Assembly: GCA_023436245.1 (NCBI GenBank)
Contig: JAEZJZ010000008.1
Coordinates: forward strand, 1 to 32,671
Reading direction: 5' to 3'
Length of the DNA stretch: 32,671 nt
Source: Bacillota bacterium
GTDB lineage: Bacteria > Bacillota > UBA994 > UBA5500
Shown here: positions 1 through 9,218 of the stretch, piece after piece
How positions within the stretch are numbered: the first letter of the stretch is position 1
Layout of the letters: the number at the start of each line of letters is the position of its first letter
Position numbers and translations under genes: made by a program
The notes under the pieces: generated by a model
Databases searched by the model: none
Seen by the model: the letters and a program-made list of their open reading frames with translations, nothing else
Told to the model about the DNA's origin: nothing

Positions 1-3000
1 TACCCAGTTGGCCACGCCGGCGATGATCGCAACCCATCCGGCCAGTAACGTCAATCCCCAGTCCGCCACCTTGCGCGCCAGTATTACCAGCATGGGCGGA
101 TCTGCTGTCACCAGCTGCGGTTTCAACTGGGGTGTCGACGGTGAGCAGCAACAGACTGAGCAGGTGAATCTGACGGCAGACGGCGACTTCGCCCTCGACC
201 TTTCCGGGCTGACGGCTAAGTTGACTTATTCCTTCACCCCGTTTGCCCAGAATGCCTCCGGCGTCAGCTATGGTGAGACGCTGCAGTTCACCACCCCGGC
301 TTCACCCGGCCCCGCGGTGGAAACCCTGGCTGCTTCTACAGTGGAAATGACGTCAGCTTTACTACGGGGCAGAGTCACCAATAATCTGAGTAACATCAGT
401 GAGTGTGGTTTCTATGTCAACTCACTGCAGGACAAGGTCTGGGTCAGTGCGGAGTACGGGCCGGATAGCAGCGGCTATTTTACCGCCACAGCTACTGACC
501 TGACTCCTGGCGCGGAATACCACTTTGCGGCCTATGCCACTAATGAATCCGGCACGGGTAACGGAGCGGCGCTCGGCTTTATCACTTGGTCGCTGTTGCC
601 TGAAGTAGAGACCTGGTCGGTCCCGGAAGTGAAGGCTGGCAAGGCTGAACTTCGCGGCGTCATTCTCAAGAATAAGGGTCTGGCCATCACCGACAGCGGC
701 TTCCTTTGGGGCACAGACCCTCAGCCCGACCGTCAAGTGTCCGTGGCCCCTATAGGCGGACGCGACTTGGTTTACACGCTGCCAGAGATTGAGGGTGGGG
801 TCACCTACTATGTGACCGCCTACGCCGCCAACCAGTCAGGCAGCGGCTATGGCGAGACCGTCAGCTTCACCGTGCCGGCTACGGTACCCACCGTGATCAC
901 CGAACAGCCCTCCTTTACCGCCGACCCATGGTCAGCGACGCTCTCTGGTGAGGTCGTGTATGACGGCGGTGCCCCGCTCAGTGAGCACGGGTTTTTGGTC
1001 GGCAGAGACGGGGAGGAGCAAAGCAAGCTGGTGGTTGGCACGAATAGCTACAGGGGGGCCTTTGACGCCAGCCTCGGCGGTCTATCGCAGCTGCCACCCG
1101 GAACCTACTCGGTGCAGGCCTTTGCCAGCAACGAACACGGCACCGCCCGCGGGGAAGTGCTGCAGTTCGTCACGCCCGGCCCGGCCAAGCTGACGGCCGC
1201 CATTGTCGAACCGATCGGGGCGACCGTCGTCCAGTTGGTTGGCGCCATTGTCGATCTTGGAGGGGAAGGCTTCACTTGTGTTGAGCGCCGCTTCCGCTAT
1301 CGCCCACTGGATGCTGCCGATTGGATCATCGTCGGTGTCGAATCAGGCGAATTTGGTGCAGGGGAATTCCGCTTTGACCTAAGCGGTCTACAATTGGCCA
1401 GCACATATGAGCTGGTGGCTGAAGCCTACAACCTAGTGGGCTGGGCCAGCAGTGAGACTGTCACCTTCTCCACCAGCTATGGCCTGACCGATAAAGAAGT
1501 AGCGGTGAACATGAAGGCAGCCGGATTCGCTGTCGCCGAGATCGCCCGGGCGATCTACCGCCAGTTTGGCGACACTGCTGAACAGTCCATCGAGGCCTTG
1601 CGCTATGCCGGCTTTGGAGCCGTGGCTGTTGCGGAAGCCCTGCAGGCGGTTTATGCCCTGTACTACTACTGGGACGCAGTACCCAAATTGCGGGCGGCTG
1701 GGTTTGACATTTTGGAGATAGCTGCTGCTCTGCAGCAGGCGTACCACCTGGGCAAGAGTTATGCGCATAATCTGCGTCCTTGCGATCTGGTGGGGGCGCT
1801 GCAGGAGTCTGGTGGCTATGATACGGCAGAGATTCTGGCCGCAGTCGGCAGTCTGTTTGACCTGGAGCCGGCGCCAGCTGCGCAGCGCGTGCAATTTGTC
1901 CACCACACTGCAACCGAAATCCACGAGGCCATGCTTCGCCTCTATGGACTGGGCGAACTGGCTAACTTCGGCTGGCTCGACTCCGTCGGCTTCGACATAG
2001 AGAGCAGATTGTTCCGGGTAGCTGAACTGCTGCTGCAAAATGGTGCCGGGCTAGCTTCCCACGTGAACGACCTACTGCTGATGGTGCATCCCGCCATGAC
2101 TGTTGAACAAATGATCTATTGGATGCAGCGGAGCAGCTACGGACTGGTCGAGATCGGAGACGAGATGATCCGTCTCTTTGCCCCAAGTGTAGCCGATGTG
2201 CTGACCGCCTTGACTTGGGCCGGGTTTGACCGAGCGGCCATCGAGGCCTGGCTGGTGCACGATTTGGGCCTTAGCGCCCATGAAATGTATCAACTGGTGC
2301 TGGCCCACTGGCCGCAGCCGCTCTCGGATCTTCCCCGCATTTTCAGCGACTACTATCAGATGAACGCACTGGACACGGCCAGACTGCTTTATCAGGCGGG
2401 TTGGACCGAAGCCAATTACGGGACCGGCAACGGCCCGGGGCTACGGGGCCTGGTCAGAATTCTGGCTGACCACTATGGACTGCAGTCCTATGCCGAGATT
2501 ATCCCCGCGTTGCGCGATCTGGGCATGGCGCCGCCGGATGTCGCCACGTTTGTCAGCCAGCTGCCGCAGTGGTACAGCGAATTCCGTATCGACGACTGGA
2601 GACCGGCGTATCGCGATCAGGGCTATACGGCAATAGACCTGACCACCTGGCACCAGTCCACAGGTGACAACCCGGAACAGGCCATCCGCGAACTGAACCA
2701 GCTTTTTAGCCTGACTGATGTCATCATCGGGATGAGAAATGCCTATCAGCTGACTGCTGCCGCCGCCATCTCCCATTTCAGCACAGCGAACTTGGACTTC
2801 CACCTGGGATGGAGCGAGCAGTCAGTCCTCGAGGCGGTAAACGCCGTCTATGGCATGGACCCGATCGCTGCCAGCCTGGCCCAGATACGCGCAGCTGGGC
2901 AGAGCGCTACCGCAGCCATGCTCAGCTTGCAGGATGTGTTTCTGATCAGGGATGCCGAGCGGGCGGCTTCCTATGTGGCGCAGGCAGGCTATGGCCAGGT

Positions 3001-6000
3001 CGATGTCCTCGCTGCGGTGCTTGAGGTCTACCCGCAGTTTCTGGTCGCTGGTAACCCGCTGCAAGTGCTGCTCCGCCTGGCGGGTCGGCTCTACCAGCAG
3101 GATGACGACCAGAGCATCGGCGTCATCTTGCGTGCCTGCGGCTGCCGTGATGCAGCGACTGCCGTCAGTCTGCTGCGGACCAGCAATTATCAGCCGACCA
3201 GCATCGCCATCATTCTGAAGCGGGACTATGGCAGCGACATGGCCCAGGTCTTCTTCGAACTGCAGAAGTACGCCTCTCAGTTCACGCCGCAACAGGTCAT
3301 GGCCGCCATTGAGGCAGCTTTCGGGGTCGATCCGATTGCCGCCTACGTCCAAACGCGGCGGAAAGCTGGCGACTCAGCCCGCAGTATTGCGGCCTATCTC
3401 GTCGCTACATCTAGCGCCAGCAGCCCCGACCAGCTGACAGCTTATCTGGCGGCAGCCGGGTTCCCACCAGTGGAAGTGCTGCAAGCCATGGTGGCCGTGT
3501 TTCATCAGTCCCACGATGCTGCCCTGCTGATGATCCGTCGCTTGGCGGAGAGCTTTGGCCAGGACACCGTTAGCAGCATTCAGCTGCTGCTGGCAGCCTT
3601 CCAGGTGGCCGAGCCTCTGCCAGCGATCTACGAATTGAAGGCGCTGGCCCACCCGCCGAGCACTGTCGTGCAGGTGCTGCAGGATGGTTTTGGCCTGACG
3701 GCAGTGCAGGCATTGCAGGTGTTGCTGGAAAGCCAACAGTATACCCAGACAGAGGTACTGGACGCCATCCAGGCAGCATACCAGGCCGATCAGATCTTGC
3801 TGCTCATCTCCTATCGACAGGCTAAGGGAGACCCGGCTGCTACTAGCTTCTACCGCCTGCAGCGTGAATTCGGCATCACTGACACGCTGCTGGCAGTCAC
3901 CTACCTGCTGGGTGCGGGCTACTCCTTGGAAGCGGCACTGGAGGCCGTGCAACTGTATGCGCCGGAAGATTTGTCTGCCGTGATCATCAACTTCATGGCT
4001 GTTTCTACGATGGAAGATCTGGCCACACTCTACCAGAACTTACTGCAGCGTCGCATGGATATAGCTCCTTTGGTGCTCGAATTGCGTCACGCCTTCCCTG
4101 ATGCCACCACGCTGGACATTGCGCGAGCGCTGGAGGCCACAGGCTTCTCCCGGGGTGACTCCCTCTGGTTCGCTTTCAGCATTCTGGGGGACGATGGCCT
4201 GGCTGCGGCACTGCGCTATGAGCGTGGGCTGCAGACACCGGGGGCTTTGGCTGAGTATTACAGCCAGCATCTGCGTGACCGTTATGACGTGTTCTCGTTA
4301 ATCAGGGAGTTGCGTCAGGCGTTCCCGGAGGCCACCACCTTGGAGATTGCGCAGGCGCTTGAGGCCACAGGTATTTCCCGGGTAGAGGCCGTCTGGTTTG
4401 CCTTCGGTGCGGTGGGAGACGACGGCCTAGCCAGGTCACTGCGGGATGAACTGCAGCTGCAAACTCCGGCTGCCTTGGCCGCCTACTACTACGAGCATCT
4501 GTGGGATCGCTACAATGTGCATACGCTGATTCAGGAGTTGCGCCAGGCCTTTCCCGATGCCAGCACGCTGCAGATAGCGCAGGCGATCGAGGTCACAGGG
4601 ATTGCCCCCGGTGAAGCTGTCTGGCTCACTTTCGGCGCATTGGGTGACGACAACCTGGCGGGGGCATTGCATAATGAACAGGGACTGCAAACTCCGGCTG
4701 CCTTGGCAGCGTACTATTACGAGCATCTGTGGGATCGGTACAATGAGCACACGCTAGTCTGTGAGCTGCGCAAAGCCTTCCCCGATGCCAGCACGCTGGA
4801 GATAGCCCAGGCGATCGAGGTCACAGGGATTGCTCGCGGTGAAGCTGTCAGGCTCGCTTTCAGCACATTGGGTGACGACAACCTGGCGGGGGCCTTGCAC
4901 AACGAACTGGGGCTGCAGACACCGGCCGCTTTGGCAGCGTACTATTACGAGTATCTGTGGGACCGGTACAGCGCGCATACGCTAATCTATGAGCTGCGGA
5001 AAGCCTTCCCCGAAGCGACCACGCTGCAGATCGCGCTGGCGCTGGAGGTAACCGGGATGTCCCGTGCAGACGCAGTTTGGTTGACGTTCAGCCACGAGGA
5101 CAACCTGGCGGGGGCATTGCGTGATGAATTGGGGCTGCAGACCCCGGTCGCTTTGGCAGCGTACTATTACCGGTATCTGTGGGGCAGGTACAGTGCGCAC
5201 ACGCTCATCTATGAGCTGCGCAGAGCCTTCCCCGAAGCGACCGCGCTGCAGATCGCGCTGGCGCTGGAGATTACCGGAATGTCCCGTGGTGACGCTATCT
5301 GGCTGACATTTGGCGAGCTGGGCGACCACAATCTGGCCATCGCCGTGCGCGATGAAGCCGGATGCACGGACCCGACGGCATTCGCCTCTTACTATCAGGA
5401 ACACCTCGGCGGTCATTACAGCCATCGCGCCGTCCGTGACGAGTTGCTGAAGGCTTTCCCTGACATTGCGCTTTACCAGCTGGCGGCAGCGCTTAAGGCA
5501 GCCGGAGCTCCGGTCTATGACAGCTCGGGCGATGGGCTATTCGTGTGGTTGCGTGACAGCGCGATGAACAGTCGCAAGCCAGATAGCAATTTGGCCGGCA
5601 TGCTGGGGTCTCACGCCGAGGGGTTGCAGCTTAGGGCCAGTGACGCTGCTGAACTCCTGGACTTGATGGGGTATAGCTTAAGCGAGGCCGTAGATTGGAT
5701 GCATCAGAACAAGTATGTCCCGTTGGACATTTTCCGGGGGCTGGCCTCGCGATACAGTTCGATTGACGATTATCGGACCGAGATTACAGCTGCATTGATT
5801 AAGCTTAAGTGGAGTCTGACGGACATCGCCCAGGCGATCATCGCCCATGTGCAGGGCAGCGACACGCGACCATCTGTATTGGATAGCAGCCAGTATCGGG
5901 CATACGCATGTTTGTTGGAAGCCGGTAGCAGCCAATTCGATGCTGTGCGCACCATGGTTGAGATCGGCGTTCCTCTGACCGCGCTTGCTGACCACATGTA

Positions 6001-6613
6001 TGAGTACAGCATGCGCTTTCACCCACGGATTACGGCCGCCGAGGTGGCTCAGCTGTTCTTTGACGTAGCGGCGTCATTTGGGCCAGAGACCAAAATAGAC
6101 ATCTCTGTGCAAGATATCGCCGCCGCCCTTGCACCCCACGTGCACGGTGGGCAGCGCTGCTGGGAGCACAACCAAGTGGTGCAGGGAGTGATGGCGATTG
6201 ATGGCAAGGTGGTATCCACCGCCGTCAACGTTATCTCCTCAGCCGGGTTGGGCGTCTCCGGCATTATCCGGCAAGCAGCCGTTTTGGGCATCCTGCATGA
6301 CGTGGGGTGGGAGATAGAAGACGCCGTGCAGGCAATGGTCGAGGCGCACATTGGCTTTCTCGATGCCTTCATCATCGGCCTGGCTGCCGGCTACAGCTTT
6401 GACGACACCCTCTCGGCCGTCGTCTCCCATCGGGTGTACAAAGCCGAACTATCCGCCAAGATCGCCTTTTCGGCCATGACCTTCGGTTTCTCCACCTCGT
6501 ACGAGTTCATCAAGGCCGCAGAGCTGGCGAACAAGCTTCTGAATTACCTCTTGACCAGCGTCATCAAGAGCGCTGGCACCGCCGCCGTCCGTACCTACGC
6601 ATACAACAATTAG
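1..6613 (+). CDS. Giant Fn3-repeat / alpha-helical-repeat protein, 5' end outside window
   Basis: The frame is open back to base 2 with no stop, so the TTG at base 8 is probably not the true start and the gene enters from outside the window. About 2,200 residues are visible. Residues ~1-485 hold five beta-sandwich repeats of ~95-100 residues that look Fn3-like. Each of the first four has a Gly-Phe core motif (SCGFNWG, ECGFYVN, DSGFLWG, EHGFLVG) and ends in a phrase such as YGETLQFTTP. From ~490 to the end the protein is helical repeats built on an AGF-x3-EIA-x-AL-x3-Y pattern. Within these, residues ~1358-1811 form a tandem array of nearly identical 76-residue units. I see no LPXTG motif, S-layer domain or transmembrane anchor in the visible part. 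The N-terminus, where a signal peptide would be, is missing. Extracellular location and a binding or scaffold role are inference from the Fn3 domains. The helical repeat family is not one I recognise. Confidence 0.85.
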   Translation, partial: TQLATPAMIATHPASNVNPQSATLRASITSMGGSAVTSCGFNWGVDGEQQQTEQVNLTADGDFALDLSGLTAKLTYSFTPFAQNASGVSYGETLQFTTPASPGPAVETLAASTVEMTSALLRGRVTNNLSNISECGFYVNSLQDKVWVSAEYGPDSSGYFTATATDLTPGAEYHFAAYATNESGTGNGAALGFITWSLLPEVETWSVPEVKAGKAELRGVILKNKGLAITDSGFLWGTDPQPDRQVSVAPIGGRDLVYTLPEIEGGVTYYVTAYAANQSGSGYGETVSFTVPATVPTVITEQPSFTADPWSATLSGEVVYDGGAPLSEHGFLVGRDGEEQSKLVVGTNSYRGAFDASLGGLSQLPPGTYSVQAFASNEHGTARGEVLQFVTPGPAKLTAAIVEPIGATVVQLVGAIVDLGGEGFTCVERRFRYRPLDAADWIIVGVESGEFGAGEFRFDLSGLQLASTYELVAEAYNLVGWASSETVTFSTSYGLTDKEVAVNMKAAGFAVAEIARAIYRQFGDTAEQSIEALRYAGFGAVAVAEALQAVYALYYYWDAVPKLRAAGFDILEIAAALQQAYHLGKSYAHNLRPCDLVGALQESGGYDTAEILAAVGSLFDLEPAPAAQRVQFVHHTATEIHEAMLRLYGLGELANFGWLDSVGFDIESRLFRVAELLLQNGAGLASHVNDLLLMVHPAMTVEQMIYWMQRSSYGLVEIGDEMIRLFAPSVADVLTALTWAGFDRAAIEAWLVHDLGLSAHEMYQLVLAHWPQPLSDLPRIFSDYYQMNALDTARLLYQAGWTEANYGTGNGPGLRGLVRILADHYGLQSYAEIIPALRDLGMAPPDVATFVSQLPQWYSEFRIDDWRPAYRDQGYTAIDLTTWHQSTGDNPEQAIRELNQLFSLTDVIIGMRNAYQLTAAAAISHFSTANLDFHLGWSEQSVLEAVNAVYGMDPIAASLAQIRAAGQSATAAMLSLQDVFLIRDAERAASYVAQAGYGQVDVLAAVLEVYPQFLVAGNPLQVLLRLAGRLYQQDDDQSIGVILRACGCRDAATAVSLLRTSNYQPTSIAIILKRDYGSDMAQVFFELQKYASQFTPQQVMAAIEAAFGVDPIAAYVQTRRKAGDSARSIAAYLVATSSASSPDQLTAYLAAAGFPPVEVLQAMVAVFHQSHDAALLMIRRLAESFGQDTVSSIQLLLAAFQVAEPLPAIYELKALAHPPSTVVQVLQDGFGLTAVQALQVLLESQQYTQTEVLDAIQAAYQADQILLLISYRQAKGDPAATSFYRLQREFGITDTLLAVTYLLGAGYSLEAALEAVQLYAPEDLSAVIINFMAVSTMEDLATLYQNLLQRRMDIAPLVLELRHAFPDATTLDIARALEATGFSRGDSLWFAFSILGDDGLAAALRYERGLQTPGALAEYYSQHLRDRYDVFSLIRELRQAFPEATTLEIAQALEATGISRVEAVWFAFGAVGDDGLARSLRDELQLQTPAALAAYYYEHLWDRYNVHTLIQELRQAFPDASTLQIAQAIEVTGIAPGEAVWLTFGALGDDNLAGALHNEQGLQTPAALAAYYYEHLWDRYNEHTLVCELRKAFPDASTLEIAQAIEVTGIARGEAVRLAFSTLGDDNLAGALHNELGLQTPAALAAYYYEYLWDRYSAHTLIYELRKAFPEATTLQIALALEVTGMSRADAVWLTFSHEDNLAGALRDELGLQTPVALAAYYYRYLWGRYSAHTLIYELRRAFPEATALQIALALEITGMSRGDAIWLTFGELGDHNLAIAVRDEAGCTDPTAFASYYQEHLGGHYSHRAVRDELLKAFPDIALYQLAAALKAAGAPVYDSSGDGLFVWLRDSAMNSRKPDSNLAGMLGSHAEGLQLRASDAAELLDLMGYSLSEAVDWMHQNKYVPLDIFRGLASRYSSIDDYRTEITAALIKLKWSLTDIAQAIIAHVQGSDTRPSVLDSSQYRAYACLLEAGSSQFDAVRTMVEIGVPLTALADHMYEYSMRFHPRITAAEVAQLFFDVAASFGPETKIDISVQDIAAALAPHVHGGQRCWEHNQVVQGVMAIDGKVVSTAVNVISSAGLGVSGIIRQAAVLGILHDVGWEIEDAVQAMVEAHIGFLDAFIIGLAAGYSFDDTLSAVVSHRVYKAELSAKIAFSAMTFGFSTSYEFIKAAELANKLLNYLLTSVIKSAGTAAVRTYAYNN
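4082..5443 (+). repeat. 228-bp tandem repeat array inside the giant repeat gene
   Basis: The codons for the unit opening Leu-Arg-x-Ala-Phe-Pro recur at 4082, 4310, 4538, 4766, 4994, 5216 and 5444. The spacing is therefore 228, 228, 228, 228, 222 and 228 bp. Each unit encodes 76 residues (ELRQAFPDASTLQIAQAIE at the front, then LGLQTPAALAAYYYEHLWDR near the end). The unit beginning at 4994 lacks two codons (FSHEDN where neighbours have FSTLGDDN). The copies beginning at 4538 and 4766 are the most alike, and the seventh, from 5444, decays quickly. Confidence 0.92.
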
Positions 6614-6643
6614 GCGAACAGTGCGCGAGAGCAGGGACCACCC

Positions 6644-6675
6644 AAAGGGGGCCGACCGTTTGGTCAGCCCCCTTT
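6644..6675 (+). terminator. Probable intrinsic terminator after the giant repeat gene
   Basis: An AAAGGGGG arm (6644-6651) pairs with CCCCCTTT (6668-6675). An inner GACC/GGTC stem lies between them around a short loop. The hairpin starts 31 bases after the TAG at 6611-6613. The trailing T run is only three bases, so termination is likely but not certain. Apart from this hairpin, a promoter and an RBS, the 6614-6900 gap shows nothing I can assign. Confidence 0.6.
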
Positions 6676-6839
6676 GCATTCGCGCCCGGCCACTGCCGTG
6701 ACGATTTCTGCTGCCGTTTTTGTTGAGACAAAACAGGTTGTCTGCGTTTCTCCACCACCGTTGTCTCCAAGCCCCTCGCCCGTACAAAAGCCTCGCTGTG
6801 CAACTTACCGCCCGTGGCTGCAGCTTACCCCTGAACCTA

Positions 6840-6868
6840 TTGTCAGCCCCTAACGCAGGGCTTACACT
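6840..6868 (+). promoter_or_regulatory. Sigma-A-type promoter for the hydrolase gene
   Basis: A TTGTCA -35 box (6840-6845) and a TACACT -10 box (6863-6868) are separated by exactly 17 bases. They lie upstream of an RBS GAGGGGG (6886-6892) that sits 8 bases before the ATG at 6901. Confidence 0.6.
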
Positions 6869-6900
6869 CGCTATGACAACAAGTTGAGGGGGTCATAAAT

Positions 6901-8202
6901 ATGTTAGGAACCATTACTCTGATAATTGCACTGGGAGCACAACTTGCACTGCTCGTTTATCGCCTGAGGACGAAGAACACCCAGACCAAAGCGAGGAACA
7001 TGATGCGGATTGCCGGCTTCCTGGCTTTCTCTCTATTGCTGTTGGCAGGAGTATACTGGTGGGGTTTCCGCTGGATGGGTCTGTTCATTACCTTGGCAGT
7101 GCTGGCTCTACTCGGCGCTCTTGGTTTGGTCAGACCGCCCAAGACACAGCAGGCTTTCAGGGCGAGCCGAGCCGTCCTTTCCTGCGTCAGCGGTTGTTTC
7201 CTGCTTGCCTTTGGCATCCTGCCTGGAATCATCTTTCCTCAGTTTGCCGCCGTCCAAGCCACCGGTGAACTAGCGGCGGAGACAACCAGCTACACCTACA
7301 TCGATAGCTCCCGAGTTGACCCCTTCTCCGAGAAGGGCGAGAACAGAAAGCTGACTGTCCAGTTCTGGTATCCAGCCAACACGGATGCAGCCACCTTCCC
7401 GCTGGTGGTCTTCTCGCACGGAGCCTTCGGCTTCCGCGGCAGCAACCTGTCTACCTTTGAGAACCTGGCCAGCCACGGGTACGTGGTCTGCAGCATCGAC
7501 CACAGTTACCAGTCCTTCTTCGCCAGCCACGCGGACGGAAGCCGCACGTTAATCAAGACAGATTTCCTGAATGATGCTGTCAATGTGCAAAACGGCGCCT
7601 ATGGTCCGCAGACCTCGTACCAGATCACCAGTGAATGGCTGGCGCTGCGCACGGCCGACATGGCCTTTGTCCTGGACACAGTGCTGGCGCAAGCTGCTTC
7701 AGCTACTTCGGAGCCGGTCTTCGCCTTGATCAATCCGGAGGAAATTGGGCTCTTCGGTCACTCCCTCGGCGGTGCAACGGCCGCAGCCATCGGCAGAGAG
7801 CGCTCGAACATAGACGCGGTGGTCGTCATTGATGGCACCATGCTCGGCGAACGGATCGGAACTGCAGACGGGCAGACATCGCTGATCACGGAACCCTATC
7901 CGCTTCCGCTGCTCAACCTCTATAACGACAGCCACTATCAGACCGCGCGGAGCGAGGGGACCGCGTATGAGAACATCTCGGCCAGCACCAACGCCATTGA
8001 GGCCTATGATGTTGTCATCCGGGACTCGGGCCACCTGAACTTCACTGACCTGCCGCTGTTCTCGCCTCTCCTGGCAAGAATGCTCGGCACTGGCACGGTA
8101 GACAGCCGCTATTGCATCGAGACCATGAATGACCTGGTGCTGAGGTTCTTCGACTACGCGCTGAAGGGCGCTGCACCCCTTGACCTTCAGATCACGTACT
8201 AG
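6901..8202 (+). CDS. Membrane-anchored alpha/beta hydrolase (PAF-acetylhydrolase-like)
   Basis: 433 residues. The first ~115 carry about four hydrophobic segments (roughly 3-20, 38-55, 58-76 and 92-113). They are followed by a complete alpha/beta-hydrolase domain. An oxyanion-type FSHGAFG motif follows the first core strand. The nucleophile elbow GHSLGG puts the catalytic Ser at 288. Asp311 in VVIDGTM and His378 in DSGHLNF complete a plausible triad. The layout resembles the platelet-activating-factor acetylhydrolase / dienelactone-hydrolase-like serine esterases, but the substrate is unknown. The catalytic domain probably sits on one face of the membrane; I cannot tell which. The start is supported by the GAGGGGG RBS and the upstream promoter. 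The gene precedes the LytTR/DUF3021 pair with a ~100-base gap. Confidence 0.85.
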   Translation: MLGTITLIIALGAQLALLVYRLRTKNTQTKARNMMRIAGFLAFSLLLLAGVYWWGFRWMGLFITLAVLALLGALGLVRPPKTQQAFRASRAVLSCVSGCFLLAFGILPGIIFPQFAAVQATGELAAETTSYTYIDSSRVDPFSEKGENRKLTVQFWYPANTDAATFPLVVFSHGAFGFRGSNLSTFENLASHGYVVCSIDHSYQSFFASHADGSRTLIKTDFLNDAVNVQNGAYGPQTSYQITSEWLALRTADMAFVLDTVLAQAASATSEPVFALINPEEIGLFGHSLGGATAAAIGRERSNIDAVVVIDGTMLGERIGTADGQTSLITEPYPLPLLNLYNDSHYQTARSEGTAYENISASTNAIEAYDVVIRDSGHLNFTDLPLFSPLLARMLGTGTVDSRYCIETMNDLVLRFFDYALKGAAPLDLQITY

Positions 8203-8218
8203 ACAGGAGATGAAGGGC

Positions 8219-8248
8219 TTAACGTCAAATACACTATCAGACTAAATA
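8219..8248 (+). promoter_or_regulatory. Possible weak promoter for the LytTR/DUF3021 pair
   Basis: TTAACG (8219-8224) and TAAATA (8243-8248) are separated by 18 bases upstream of the LytTR gene. Only four of six -35 bases match the sigma-A consensus, so this is a tentative call. Confidence 0.3.
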
Positions 8249-8250
8249 TT

Positions 8251-8285
8251 GGTCAGAGGCGCCGAGAGATCTGGCGCCTCTGGCC
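8251..8285. promoter_or_regulatory. Inverted repeat upstream of the LytTR gene
   Basis: AGAGGCGCC (8255-8263) and GGCGCCTCT (8273-8281) are perfect complements around a 9-base spacer. The pairing extends outward to 13 base pairs (GGTC with GGCC) with one T:G wobble. No T run follows, so it is not a standard terminator. It could be an operator for the LytTR protein, an RNA element in its leader, or the processed end of the hydrolase mRNA. Confidence 0.55.
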
Positions 8286-8302
8286 GGTCTGAGGGTGATT
8301 CA

Positions 8303-8749
8303 GTGAAGGTCGTGATCGAGCAAATCAGCCAAGAGCAGGATGAACAGGTGGTCATCCACTGCTGCGAGGTCAACGAGGACGTCAGGAGCATCGTGCGGTT
8401 CGTCAAGTCAACCGGCATCCTCCTGACTGGGTATGCGGATGATAGCGCCGCTCAAGTCTCCCTGCTGGACATTTTGTTTGTGGAGGCGGTGGATGAGCGA
8501 GTGTTTGCCTACACAGAGGCGAAAGTCTATGAACTTCGCTGCAAACTGTACGAGTTCGCCAGCCTGTATGAGGACAGGAAGTTCTTTCGTTGTTCCAAGT
8601 CATTTGTGATCAACCTGATGAAGATTGACACCGTGCGGCCGATCCTGAACGGCCGCCTGTCAGCGACATTGTTCAACGGGGAGGAGATCATCATCTCACG
8701 GCAATATGTGCCCGAGCTAAAGAAACGACTGTTTGGTGAAAGCGCATGA
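8303..8749 (+). CDS. LytTR-domain DNA-binding regulator
   Basis: I chose the GTG at 8303 because GAGGGTG (8291-8297) lies 5 bases upstream and homologues begin with this type of VKVVIEQI sequence. The frame itself is open to 8249, in the inverted-repeat region. The product is 148 residues. The N-terminal ~45 residues are typical of stand-alone LytTR proteins from Firmicutes. The LytTR DNA-binding fold follows, with the characteristic FFRCSKSFVINL stretch and the C-terminal ISRQYVPELKKRL. There is no receiver domain. Such proteins are commonly co-transcribed with a DUF3021 membrane protein, as here (4-base overlap), and often control that operon or nearby genes. The target genes are unknown. 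Confidence 0.88.
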   Translation: MKVVIEQISQEQDEQVVIHCCEVNEDVRSIVRFVKSTGILLTGYADDSAAQVSLLDILFVEAVDERVFAYTEAKVYELRCKLYEFASLYEDRKFFRCSKSFVINLMKIDTVRPILNGRLSATLFNGEEIIISRQYVPELKKRLFGESA

Positions 8750-9174
8750 CTTTCAAAGCCTTCCTGAAGAGGTGCCTCATGGAGTACTTCATCATTGTCA
8801 CATGCATCACGGCCGCCACCGGCATCCTGGGGCTGATGGTAGACCCGGGGGCGAAGTTTGGCTACGAAGCATTCTTCTCACCCCTCATATTTGGGCTGGT
8901 CAGCCTGGTCCCATCGCTGTTGACCTACCATCGCCGGGAACTGTCCTTTCGGCAGGCGGTGGTCCGCAAAGCCCTGCACCTGCTGTCACTGGAAGCTTGC
9001 CTAACGGGCTATGCTGCCTGGTCGGGTCTGCTCCCGACCCCTGCTGACGCGTTCCAGTTCGCGGTGACTGTGCTGTTCGTTTATCTCATGGTTAACGCCG
9101 CGCTCTACGTCTTGTCCCTGAAAGAGGCTAATGAGATCAACAAGGGCCTGAGAACCCTGCAGGGGAGAGACTGA
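8746..9174 (+). CDS. DUF3021-type four-helix membrane protein
   Basis: 142 residues with four hydrophobic helices: around YFIIVTCITAATGILG, FFSPLIFGLVSLVPSL, LHLLSLEACLTGYAAW and FAVTVLFVYLMVNAAL. Size, helix number and position directly after a LytTR gene fit the DUF3021 family. The ATG overlaps the LytTR stop as ATGA, so translation is coupled. In such pairs the membrane protein is thought to modulate the LytTR regulator. That role is family-level knowledge and is not visible in the sequence. Confidence 0.8.
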   Translation: MTFKAFLKRCLMEYFIIVTCITAATGILGLMVDPGAKFGYEAFFSPLIFGLVSLVPSLLTYHRRELSFRQAVVRKALHLLSLEACLTGYAAWSGLLPTPADAFQFAVTVLFVYLMVNAALYVLSLKEANEINKGLRTLQGRD

Positions 9175-9218
9175 AGCGCTTTCTCTGGGGCGACTGGTAA
9201 CCGATTAATCTGAAGCAG

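Noticed and set aside
1433..2038. Minus-strand open frame of 201 codons inside the giant repeat gene
   Set aside because: It is a shadow of GC-rich repeat coding sequence on the other strand, as are the several other minus-strand frames up to 6787.
4082..5443. CRISPR-like regular spacing
   Set aside because: The repeats are 228-bp coding units without spacers, in frame within a protein gene.
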